A stretch of DNA of 51,953 nucleotides from an uncultured Eubacterium sp. (GTDB lineage: Bacteria; Bacillota; Clostridia; Lachnospirales; Lachnospiraceae), in the NCBI GenBank assembly GCA_905236805.1, contig CAJOPH010000034.1, forward strand, positions 1 through 51,953, read 5' to 3'. Positions 17,239 through 23,703 of the stretch are shown here, piece by piece. The position numbers and the translations under genes were made by a program. The notes under the pieces were generated by a model, which was not told where the DNA came from, did not search any database, and saw only the letters and a list, made by a program, of their open reading frames with translations. Position 1 is the stretch's first letter. Each line of letters starts with the position of its first letter.

Positions 17239-17721
17239 TTATCTCACTGAATAAACGGTAAATGTCTTTCTGGTCATAACTCCCCCTCCATAGGCTCCCA
17301 CCTTTATACGGTATATACCTTTTTCGTGGATGTTTATCGAATCATCCGTTACCTCCACGTCCCCGTGCCTTATGGAATCCACCCTGCCCGTGTCGTCCCT
17401 TACGGAAAGTATCCTAAGCCGGGCAGATTCCGTCACCGTAAAGATGTCATATACGCTTATTTCCTCATCCATGGGAATCTCATTCGCCTTCAAGACCACA
17501 AAAGGCACAGATGAGGGGGCTTTTTCATTAGCCACGTTGCCAAGGGTTGATGAATTTTCCATGGCCATATCCTCTTCAATGAGCCCATAGGAGCTTTGCC
17601 CCGCCGCAGCGCTCATGCCCCTGGCTCCCATGTATGTCATGACCAAAAATGCTCCCGTAAGAAACACGAATACTATTGCCTCGATCACGGAAGAACCATA
17701 CTGCGATACTATCTCCTTCAT
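17239..17721 (-). CDS. TadE-like pseudopilin with class III prepilin-type leader
   Basis: 160 aa. The N-terminus MKEIVSQYG/SSVIEAIVFVF has Gly9 before a hydrophobic helix and Glu at +5, the pattern cut by prepilin peptidases of the Flp/class III type. The helix spans ~10-35. The remaining ~120 residues are extracytoplasmic and end in a small beta domain (SINIHEKGIYRIKVGAYGGGVMTRKTFTVYSV). The start overlaps the stop of the 46-aa gene (ATGA). It is probably a minor pilin of the Tad-like machine. No prepilin peptidase gene is in the window. Confidence 0.72.
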   Translation of the reverse strand: MKEIVSQYGSSVIEAIVFVFLTGAFLVMTYMGARGMSAAAGQSSYGLIEEDMAMENSSTLGNVANEKAPSSVPFVVLKANEIPMDEEISVYDIFTVTESARLRILSVRDDTGRVDSIRHGDVEVTDDSINIHEKGIYRIKVGAYGGGVMTRKTFTVYSVR

Positions 17722-17858
17722 ACAGCCCCCCTGAAAAACGACAACAAAAACTCCCCAAAGCCGCCTCCAAAAAATACCGCCATGACCAACCCCATAAGAA
17801 CCAGGGCTCCGATGGTGCCAATGGCAGCATCCCCGTAAGCATCCATTAAATCTTTCAT
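17718..17858 (-). CDS. Small pilin-like membrane protein (46 aa)
   Basis: Short frame MKDLMDAYG/DAAIGTIGALVLMGLV with one hydrophobic segment (~10-32) and a Gly/Phe-rich tail ending FFRGAV. Its leader matches the 160-, 34- and 53-aa neighbours: Met1, aromatic residue at 8, Gly9, then hydrophobic. Glu at +5 is absent. The stop overlaps the next start (ATGA), which supports it being a real gene. The ribosome site is weak (GGTGATTTAAC). It is likely a Flp-like subunit, inferred from size, leader and location. Confidence 0.7.
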   Translation of the reverse strand: MKDLMDAYGDAAIGTIGALVLMGLVMAVFFGGGFGEFLLSFFRGAV

Positions 17859-17894
17859 GTTAAATCACCACTTAATTTACAGTATAATGAACTG

Positions 17895-17918
17895 TTACTA
17901 TTCACAGCTCCCTGCCCC
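17895..17918 (-). repeat. 24-bp dispersed repeat, copy 1
   Basis: On the minus strand GGGGCAGGGAGCTGTGAATAG plus TAA, matching 23 of 24 bases of the plus-strand copy at 42101-42124. Here its GC half is one arm of the hairpin 17906-17940. Confidence 0.8.
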
Positions 17919-17940
17919 ACTCATGTGGGGGCAGGGGGCT
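17906..17940 (-). repeat. GC-rich hairpin between the 34-aa and 46-aa pilin-like genes
   Basis: AGCTCCCTGCCCCAC pairs with GTGGGGGCAGGGGGCT around a TCAT loop, giving about 12 bp with one bulge. No U-tract follows on either strand. It begins at the stop codon of the 34-aa gene. It could act as an RNA processing or stability element or as an attenuator within the operon. Confidence 0.6.
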
Positions 17941-18044
17941 TACCCACACACAAACTCCAGCACCCCGTAAAGCCCTCCTATCGCAAGGCCTCCCAGGATG
18001 ATAAGGCATACACTCCATCCAAATTCCTCCACCATATGCTTCAT
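17940..18044 (-). CDS. Very small membrane protein in the Tad-like cluster (34 aa)
   Basis: MKHMVEEFG followed by WSVCLIILGGLAIGGLYGVLEF and a short CG end. Gly9 preceded by an aromatic residue matches the leader of its neighbours. Nearly the entire remainder is one hydrophobic helix. AAGGTGAT, five bases before ATG 18044, overlaps the stop of the 111-aa gene, so it is almost certainly translated with it. It may be a Flp-type pilin core or a membrane accessory peptide. It is too short for standard gene callers. Confidence 0.62.
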   Translation of the reverse strand: MKHMVEEFGWSVCLIILGGLAIGGLYGVLEFVCG

Positions 18045-18048
18045 TAGA

Positions 18049-18384
18049 TCACCTTGCCCAGCTAAGGGCTACCCTTTCATCTTCCATCCCAAAAAGCTTT
18101 AATGTGACAGGGTATCTTACCTCCACCCTGGCCATGTCGGTAAGGCCGTCGTTATCCGTATCATACTCCTTAATATCGACATCATACCCCCTGTCCTCAC
18201 CCTTCATCCTTAGCTCTTTCATTACCGACGGGGAGTAATTGTACTCCTCTATGATGGTAGCCGAATCCGAGCTAAAGGCCTCGGCCGCATATGCGCACAG
18301 TGACACATAAGAAACCGTCATGGTGGTAAATAAAAATAATACCAGAATAAAAAAACCAAGCATCGCCTTAGGCAGCTGTCCCAT
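18049..18384 (-). CDS. TadE-like membrane-anchored pseudopilin (111 aa)
   Basis: One N-terminal hydrophobic segment (~9-33, AMLGFFILVLFLFTTMTVSYVSL), then ~75 residues predicted outside with an acidic part (DTDNDGLTDMARVEVRYP). It ends LSWAR. This is the general form of TadE-like minor pilins. ATG 18384 follows AGGAGGTGGGTAT. It sits directly after the TadB/TadC-like gene, the usual place for minor pilins in Tad loci. The assignment rests on topology and context, not on a clear family motif. Confidence 0.65.
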   Translation of the reverse strand: MGQLPKAMLGFFILVLFLFTTMTVSYVSLCAYAAEAFSSDSATIIEEYNYSPSVMKELRMKGEDRGYDVDIKEYDTDNDGLTDMARVEVRYPVTLKLFGMEDERVALSWAR

Positions 18385-18414
18385 ATACCCACCTCCTGTG
18401 TTATAGAGTAATCG

Positions 18415-19845
18415 TTATAGCGTGATCCTCGTGAAAAACAGCACGAAGAAAAGGCACATATCTACCAGGATCTTTCCGCCGGATATCAGCTGCGGCGCAA
18501 GAAACATGGCGTAGAGCCCTGCCAGGGAATCCTCGTTCGCCATCTTTTCGGCCTTGTCAAGCATCACATTGTTGCGCCGTATGATCTCGGCTATCTGCCT
18601 TGCGGGCTCAGACCCCGAACCGTTGGATATGGAATAGAGCATCTTCATGGATGCGGACACCTCGCTCAGCCTGTAATCCTTGCAAAAATCAAGATACGGA
18701 CGTATCGATGTGGGATCTTCCTCAAAGCCCTGTATGAGCTCGGTAAGCTCGGGCTTTAATATGACCGAGGCATCCTCCTGTGTCATCCTTATGGCGTTTC
18801 TTACCGTATTGGTCTGTATGATAAGGGCGACTTCCATCAGCCAGTGCGGAAACTTTACCTGCATCTGCTTCTCCAGCTTTTTCATGTATGACCTGTACGT
18901 AAGCTTAGGCCTAAGAAGCACAAAGGGAACCATAAGAAGCGCTGCCATTTCCACCGCGTAAAGCCGCATAGACACACCGGCCAAGAGCATAGCTCCCGGC
19001 AAAATAAGGCCCTTGGCGGCTTTTTTTAACTGTTTTTTTGCGTCATATCCCTTTACGAACCTGTACATATGGAGGGTGGATTCATCATCCATTATCTCCT
19101 GTGGATTTAAGTAATCCATGCACACCTTTTTTTCCGCCATCGTATAGAGCTTCATGTCCAAGATGATCATGACCGTCGTTACTATCTGTGCCACCGGCAT
19201 ATCCATGGTATTCACGTCGGAAGGAAGTACCCTGTCCATGACGATACACAAAAGGATCGAGGCCGCTATCGACAAGATCACGTTTATCCTTTTGGCGTCT
19301 CTTTCTTTTTCCAGGGCCAAGACCCTCTCGGTCCACATCGCCCTGTCCTCCTGCAGGATATCTATGGAATCGTCAAAATCACCCCCTATCTCCTCTACCT
19401 CCACTAAGAAGCTATGCATCATGTGGAGCTTTTCGCATGGATACTCATCTTCTATGGTCTCAAGTGCATGGGTCATGGAGTCCCCTTCGGTATCTTCTAT
19501 CAGGGTCTGCGCCGCCCTGACCAAAGCATCCTTCATCTCCCCGTCATCAAAGAGCTCTCTCATGTCCAGGAGGGACTTTAATACCTTCCTAGACTCCCTG
19601 AACGAATAAAGCATCTGCTCCATGTATGACGATACATCCAAAAAACGCCGGTGGTGCCTTTTTCTTTCATACCCCGCAATGACGGTGGACGGGACAAAAA
19701 ACACTCCCGCCACCCCAAGTATCAAAAGGAACGGTATCTTCAGGCGAAACCATACGGCACACATGGCAATGAAAAACCCAAAGCCGACAAACCACCCTAA
19801 AGTGCCCTTCCTGTCAATCTCTAACGCTCTTTTTAATTTAGTCAT
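18415..19845 (-). CDS. Tad-type inner-membrane platform protein, TadB/TadC-like tandem
   Basis: 476 aa with two GspF/T2SSF-like cytoplasmic segments in one chain: residues ~65-185 (SSYMEQMLYSFRESRKVLKSL, then HSFLVEVEEIGGDFDDSI) and ~320-445 (FPHWLMEVALIIQTNTVRNAI, then SISNGSGSEPARQIAEII). Membrane stretches lie at ~16-57, ~187-235, ~278-312 and ~452-472. In classical Tad systems TadB and TadC are separate proteins of about 300 aa forming the assembly platform under the pilus; here both appear to be supplied by one polypeptide. The start overlaps the ribosome-site/stop region of cpaF. Confidence is high for a platform role, moderate for the fusion reading. Confidence 0.8.
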   Translation of the reverse strand: MTKLKRALEIDRKGTLGWFVGFGFFIAMCAVWFRLKIPFLLILGVAGVFFVPSTVIAGYERKRHHRRFLDVSSYMEQMLYSFRESRKVLKSLLDMRELFDDGEMKDALVRAAQTLIEDTEGDSMTHALETIEDEYPCEKLHMMHSFLVEVEEIGGDFDDSIDILQEDRAMWTERVLALEKERDAKRINVILSIAASILLCIVMDRVLPSDVNTMDMPVAQIVTTVMIILDMKLYTMAEKKVCMDYLNPQEIMDDESTLHMYRFVKGYDAKKQLKKAAKGLILPGAMLLAGVSMRLYAVEMAALLMVPFVLLRPKLTYRSYMKKLEKQMQVKFPHWLMEVALIIQTNTVRNAIRMTQEDASVILKPELTELIQGFEEDPTSIRPYLDFCKDYRLSEVSASMKMLYSISNGSGSEPARQIAEIIRRNNVMLDKAEKMANEDSLAGLYAMFLAPQLISGGKILVDMCLFFVLFFTRITL

Positions 19846-19848
19846 ACA

Positions 19849-21003
19849 CTAACCTTCCGCAACATACCTCTCCCCCTGCAAATATCCGGGAATCATGCCG
19901 ATACCTGAAAAGCTGTTCCTCTTTATGTCATAGCCCTGGGACTTTAATTTTTTGTCGAGCTCATCGTTTTGGTAAATATCCCTTATCCCCGCCTCCGAAA
20001 ACTTCCTCCGGGAGGATTTTTTAAGTTCCTTCCTAATGACCCTTCCTCCCCTTACAAGGTAGGTGCATGAGGGTTCCTCATCGTCAAAGGCAAAAAACCC
20101 CACCTGGTCTATCCGCCTTTTCCTGTTTCCTTCCGCATCCACGTGAATGGAGACCAGAACGCCCACATCCACGAACTCATAGATATTGTTGGCAAACCTT
20201 TGTTCTATCGAGGAATCGTCTATCATGTTGACCATCCTCTGGGGAATCTTCTCCACCTCATCGGTATGAAGGGTGGTCATCCCATGAACTCCCGTGGAAA
20301 ATCCCTGTATGAGGTTCTTTACCTCATTGCCCCTGGTCTCCGCTATCATCAGCCACCTGGGATTTTGCTTCAGGGATGCTATTATCCCATCCTCATAGGT
20401 GAATTTTCCGCCCACCTTCATCTCGATGCAGTCGCTCTGGGGCTTTAGCTTCCTGTAGCGCCACTCCATCGTGTCTTCCACGGTAATGACCCTTTCGTCA
20501 TTGGGGATGTACCTGGAGAGAAATTTGCACACCTCTGTCTTCCCCGCACGGGGCTCACCGCACACTATTATGTTCATATGCGCCTTTATACAGTTTATCA
20601 GAAGCGCCATGACCTCCCTTTCGCAATAGGAATTTTCTATAGCTTCCCTCTCCACTATCCTGGTAAAGGGCGCAGTCTTCCTTATGCATATACTCATGCC
20701 GCTGACGGCCACGGACTTGTCCAATATGCTTATCCTTAGCCTTTCGGTCTCGTTTTCAAGGACGGGGTGGTTTTGATTGAGCTCCTGGGTGTCGTTGTCA
20801 GACACCCGGTGCGCCAATCTGTTTATAAAATCCTCCGTGACGGTGGTTCCCAGCTCCTTCCATTTGTGGTTCTGCGAATCGGTCAGCCACAGATCCCTGC
20901 CATTGTAATCGATATCCGTTATCGTATCATCGTTTACATACTTCCAAAGCGGTCCGAACATCTCGGGCGTCATCTGGAAGATAGCTCCTTTCTCCTTTTG
21001 CAT
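19849..21003 (-). CDS. CpaF/TadA-type pilus assembly ATPase
   Basis: 384 aa secretion ATPase of the VirB11/CpaF class that powers pilus extension. Walker A is GEPRAGKT at 149-156, Walker B region is WLMIAETRG near 217-225, and the His box is GMTTLHTDE at 241-249. Conserved arginines follow (RKTAPFTR). It lacks the long N-terminal domain of CpaF proteins fused to receiver-like segments. The frame is open to 21192, but ATG 21003 lies 12 nt after AAGGAGG, and the upstream part is occupied by the 53-aa gene in another frame. It is followed by the TadB/TadC-like gene. Confidence 0.88.
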   Translation of the reverse strand: MQKEKGAIFQMTPEMFGPLWKYVNDDTITDIDYNGRDLWLTDSQNHKWKELGTTVTEDFINRLAHRVSDNDTQELNQNHPVLENETERLRISILDKSVAVSGMSICIRKTAPFTRIVEREAIENSYCEREVMALLINCIKAHMNIIVCGEPRAGKTEVCKFLSRYIPNDERVITVEDTMEWRYRKLKPQSDCIEMKVGGKFTYEDGIIASLKQNPRWLMIAETRGNEVKNLIQGFSTGVHGMTTLHTDEVEKIPQRMVNMIDDSSIEQRFANNIYEFVDVGVLVSIHVDAEGNRKRRIDQVGFFAFDDEEPSCTYLVRGGRVIRKELKKSSRRKFSEAGIRDIYQNDELDKKLKSQGYDIKRNSFSGIGMIPGYLQGERYVAEG

Positions 21004-21007
21004 TTTT

Positions 21008-21054
21008 CTTGAAATCCTCCTTATTGAAATTCCCCTTATTGAAATTTCCTTTAG
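21008..21054 (-). repeat. Three tandem 15-nt units upstream of cpaF
   Basis: On the minus strand AAGGAAATTTCAAT, AAGGGGAATTTCAAT and AAGGAGGATTTCAAG follow each other directly. Each starts with a Shine-Dalgarno-like AAGG core; only the last, nearest cpaF, is a perfect AAGGAGG. The block fills the gap between the 53-aa gene and cpaF. Confidence 0.8.
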
Positions 21055-21212
21055 GAAGCAAATTTTGCCTGTGCGGAAAAATCCCTTATCAGAGTCTCCA
21101 GTCCCGTCTTTACCACCGATGTGATAGCATCGCTCTGCAATATTGCGATAAGCACGATAAATACCACCGCTGCTATGATGGCAGGTCCCCATTCCTTAAT
21201 AAATTCAGCCAT
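21051..21212 (-). CDS. Small pilin-like membrane protein (53 aa)
   Basis: MAEFIKEWG followed by PAIIAAVVFIVLIAIL (one hydrophobic helix ~10-25) and a helical tail SDAITSVVKTGLETLIRDFSAQAKFAS. Size and layout are those of a Flp major pilin, and the leader has an aromatic residue at 8 and Gly9 as in three other proteins of the cluster. AAAGGAGACAAAA precedes ATG 21212, a strong ribosome site fitting an abundant subunit. Glu at +5 is missing. It overlaps an open frame of cpaF in another phase, so it could be missed by gene callers. Confidence 0.75.
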   Translation of the reverse strand: MAEFIKEWGPAIIAAVVFIVLIAILQSDAITSVVKTGLETLIRDFSAQAKFAS

Positions 21213-21227
21213 TTTTGTCTCCTTTCG

Positions 21228-21872
21228 TTAAACAATAAACATCCACATCCACATGGCCAGTGCGCCAAAGGCCACGTTCCTTAACAACCTTCCAAAAACA
21301 TCCCCGTAGAAGTCCTTTTTTTTCTTCCTAAGGTCTTCTTCCGTAGGCTTTTTTCTTTCAATACTCCCTTCTTTGCGCATGGCCCTTACGGCGTTTGCCC
21401 TGCGGATCTGCCTTACTTTTTCCCTGCTTTCATTCAGCTTTTCATCGGCTTTGTCAAAAACAGCCCTGTAGGATTTTTTTCCATCCGATACTCCGTATCC
21501 AAAATATACGAAACTTCCATCCGTATCAAACGGAAATCCTTTTTGCTTTTCCAAAAGCCTCCTTACGCACTCATCTTCCATGGCCAAAAGGGCTTTTTCT
21601 TCCGTAATGCCAAGGTGTACCACAAAGTCGTCCCCTTCCAGCCTGTAAACATTTTTATATACGCTCATCAAAACATCCGCCGCATCGCAAAGAAGCATGT
21701 CACCTGTTGTGCGGCCGTATTTTTCATTCACCTCCTTCAGGCCGCATATGTTTACCCTTACCACACTGTAATTTCCCTTACCCATTGTCTCTACGCCTTC
21801 TTGGTAGGCCAGGTAGTTTTTCGCGCCCGTCAGGGCGTCATGGGTGGCTAAATACCTGTAATCTTTTTCCAC
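21228..21872 (-). CDS. Degenerate GGDEF-domain protein with C-terminal membrane anchor
   Basis: 214 aa starting at GTG 21872 after AGGAGG. Residues 1-130 form a GGDEF fold: THDALTGAKNY, then RVNICGLKEVNEKYG where the usual metal-binding DxD-F-K is changed (Asn41, Cys43), and LEGDDF at 78-83 in place of GGDEF. Both changes predict loss of, or altered, diguanylate cyclase activity. There is no RxxD inhibitory site. Residues ~150-185 are strongly basic and charged, followed by a final hydrophobic segment VAFGALAMWMWMFIV, a tail anchor. It lies between the first gene and the pilin genes. It is probably a membrane-bound c-di-GMP sensor or scaffold for the pilus rather than an enzyme. Confidence 0.8.
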   Translation of the reverse strand: MEKDYRYLATHDALTGAKNYLAYQEGVETMGKGNYSVVRVNICGLKEVNEKYGRTTGDMLLCDAADVLMSVYKNVYRLEGDDFVVHLGITEEKALLAMEDECVRRLLEKQKGFPFDTDGSFVYFGYGVSDGKKSYRAVFDKADEKLNESREKVRQIRRANAVRAMRKEGSIERKKPTEEDLRKKKKDFYGDVFGRLLRNVAFGALAMWMWMFIV

Positions 21873-21893
21873 ATATTAACCTCCTTGAATTGT

Positions 21894-22142
21894 TTATCTT
21901 GAATACCCCAAAGTAATATGGTACTCGACATTATTTCCATCCTCCAAAACATCCGCGCCCACATGCACATCCTTTACCCTCACGACGACGATAGCCAAGG
22001 CCAGGATAAATGCAGCCACGAAAAAGGCAAGCATCAGGTCCATCAGCCTTCCATAGATGCCCGAACACATATCCATGTATTTTATTTTTTCTTCGATATC
22101 CGACATGGGAGGATTTTTTCGAGGATTTTTTCTGTGATCCAT
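21894..22142 (-). CDS. Small single-pass membrane protein, first gene of the Tad-like cluster (82 aa)
   Basis: Not recognised. A basic/Pro-rich N-terminal part (RKNPRKNPP) and SDIEEKIKYMDMCSGIYG precede one membrane helix (~33-56, DLMLAFFVAAFILALAIVVV). A short beta-like tail HVGADVLEDGNNVEYHITLGYS is probably outside. ATG 22142 has AAGGAAAT upstream; an internal Met13 has no ribosome site. It could be a minor pilin or a membrane coupling protein. Placement is inferred from co-direction and 21-nt spacing to the GGDEF gene. Confidence 0.65.
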   Translation of the reverse strand: MDHRKNPRKNPPMSDIEEKIKYMDMCSGIYGRLMDLMLAFFVAAFILALAIVVVRVKDVHVGADVLEDGNNVEYHITLGYSR

Positions 22143-22155
22143 TTCTATTTCCTTC

Positions 22156-22184
22156 TTGAAATTTTTTTGATTTTATTGTATAGT
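22156..22184 (+). promoter_or_regulatory. Sigma-A promoter of the CNNM/CorC gene
   Basis: -35 TTGAAA (22156-22161), 17-bp T-rich spacer, -10 TATAGT (22179-22184), 44 nt before ATG 22229. The same 86-bp gap must also hold the divergent promoter of the Tad-like cluster. TATACT/TATAAA-like hexamers are seen on the minus strand, but no clear -35. Confidence 0.65.
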
Positions 22185-22228
22185 AGAATGGTTTATAGTA
22201 TAGTAGATATCATCACGAAAGGATCCAG

Positions 22229-23497
22229 ATGAACCCTGACCCGCGATTAACCATAGAATGCATATTCCTTGTGGTCCTGGTGGCTTCTTCCGCTTTTTTT
22301 TCATCCGCGGAGACAGCCTTCATGACGGTAAATACATTGAAGCTTAGGGGCTTGTCGGAAGAAGGAAACAAAAGGGCAAAGCTTTCCCTCTCCCTCCTGG
22401 ATGATCAGCCAAGGCTCCTTAGCACCATCCTGGTGGGAAACAACATAGTAAACCTATCCGCCTCATCCCTGGCTACCATGATAGCCGTGAATCTTCTGGG
22501 AAGCTACGGGGCGGGAGTGTCCACCTTTGTGCTTACGCTTCTGATACTGATCTTGGGGGAGGTATCCCCAAAGACACTGGCGACTGTCCACTCCCTTCCC
22601 ATCTGCCTTGCCTTCTGCCGGGTGATAAGGGCGCTTGAGGTGATCTTTACCCCATTCGTCTTTATAGTAAACCTTCTGTCCCGGGGGATACTTAGGCTCT
22701 TTGGCACAGACCCGTCAGACAAGGATGACACCGTGACCGAGGGCGAGCTTAGGACCATGGTGGACGTGAGCCACGAAGACGGCGTCATAGAGGAGGAAGA
22801 GCGAGATATGATCTACAATCTCTTCCATTTCAATGATTCCCTGGCAAGGGAGATCATGATCCCCCGGATAGACATGGTGATGATAGAAGCCGGCTGTTCA
22901 TATGAAGGGCTTTTGGAGCTCTACCGCAAGAACATGCTGACCCGCTTCCCTGTCTACGAAAATGACAATGACAATGTCATAGGCTTTGTCAACATGAAGG
23001 ATGTCATCCTCATCGAGCCTTCCGATGATTTTTCGATAAAGTCACTGATGAGGCGCCCCTACTACACCCATGAAAGGAAAAATACCGCAGAGCTCCTCCT
23101 GGAAATGAGGGACCATCAGATAAATATCGCGATAGTCCTCGATGACTACGGTCTGACCGCGGGAATGATCACCATGGAGGATCTTCTTGAAGAAATCGTG
23201 GGTGAAATAAGGGATGAATATGATGATGACGAGGTGGACATCATAAGGGCCGTGTCCGATACGGAATATGAAATAGACGCCAAGGCCAACATCGATGACA
23301 TAAATGACGCCCTGGGGCTGTCACTGGAAGATGAAGACTATGATACCATAGGGGGATTCGTCATCGGGCTGTCCGATGAATTCCCTGAAAAGGGTGAAAG
23401 CTTCAGCCTGCCTGACGGCACCTTAATGAGGGTGGATGAGATAGAAAACAACAGAATAGATAAAATCTACCTAAGACTCCCCGAAAAAGATGGGTAG
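22229..23497 (+). CDS. CNNM/CorC-type membrane transporter (hemolysin C family)
   Basis: 422 aa. Residues ~1-180 form a DUF21/CNNM transmembrane domain with SSAFFSSAETAFMT and LILGEVSPKTLA. Two CBS domains follow (~205-330; REIMIPRIDMVMIEAG, TRFPVYENDNDNVIGFVNMKD, DDYGLTAGMITMEDLLEEIVGEI). A C-terminal CorC_HlyC domain lies at ~345-420 (EIDAKANIDDINDALGL, TIGGFVIG). The family is linked to Mg2+/Co2+ export; the hemolysin label is historical. ATG 22229 follows AAAGGATC. It is divergent from the Tad-like cluster. Confidence 0.92.
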   Translation: MNPDPRLTIECIFLVVLVASSAFFSSAETAFMTVNTLKLRGLSEEGNKRAKLSLSLLDDQPRLLSTILVGNNIVNLSASSLATMIAVNLLGSYGAGVSTFVLTLLILILGEVSPKTLATVHSLPICLAFCRVIRALEVIFTPFVFIVNLLSRGILRLFGTDPSDKDDTVTEGELRTMVDVSHEDGVIEEEERDMIYNLFHFNDSLAREIMIPRIDMVMIEAGCSYEGLLELYRKNMLTRFPVYENDNDNVIGFVNMKDVILIEPSDDFSIKSLMRRPYYTHERKNTAELLLEMRDHQINIAIVLDDYGLTAGMITMEDLLEEIVGEIRDEYDDDEVDIIRAVSDTEYEIDAKANIDDINDALGLSLEDEDYDTIGGFVIGLSDEFPEKGESFSLPDGTLMRVDEIENNRIDKIYLRLPEKDG

Positions 23498-23626
23498 CCG
23501 TCATATGATCGCGGCGAAAGCCATGTTTTGGAAGTAAACATAGTCTACTCCTTTTTGCGGCTGTTGTAAAGGGCTTTTTTGAGATTTTAATAATATTTAA
23601 TTATTTTCAAGGCGAAAAGGTGCGAT

Positions 23627-23659
23627 GACAGATATAGGATATTGTATGTCCTATATGTC
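23627..23659. repeat. Inverted repeat upstream of the sortase gene
   Basis: GACAGATATAGGA (23627-23639) faces TCCTATATGTC (23649-23659), nearly perfect over 11 bp. It is followed directly by the triple 14-bp repeat. Possible operator or leader hairpin. The rest of the gap 23498-23703 is AT-rich, with a weak, U-rich terminator-like end near 23571-23580. Confidence 0.55.
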
Positions 23660-23700
23660 GTATTAAATTTGTCGCATTAGATTTGTTATATTAAATTTGT
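23659..23700 (+). repeat. Triple 14-bp tandem repeat at the sortase start
   Basis: CGTATTAAATTTGT, CGCATTAGATTTGT and TATATTAAATTTGT occupy 23659-23672, 23673-23686 and 23687-23700, ending 3 nt before the ATG. No Shine-Dalgarno is present between them and the start codon. Confidence 0.85.
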
Positions 23701-23703
23701 AGT

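Noticed and set aside
21004..21192. Longer CpaF with a cysteine/basic N-terminus
   Set aside because: The extension overlaps the well-supported 53-aa gene in another frame, and ATG 21003 has AAGGAGG upstream.
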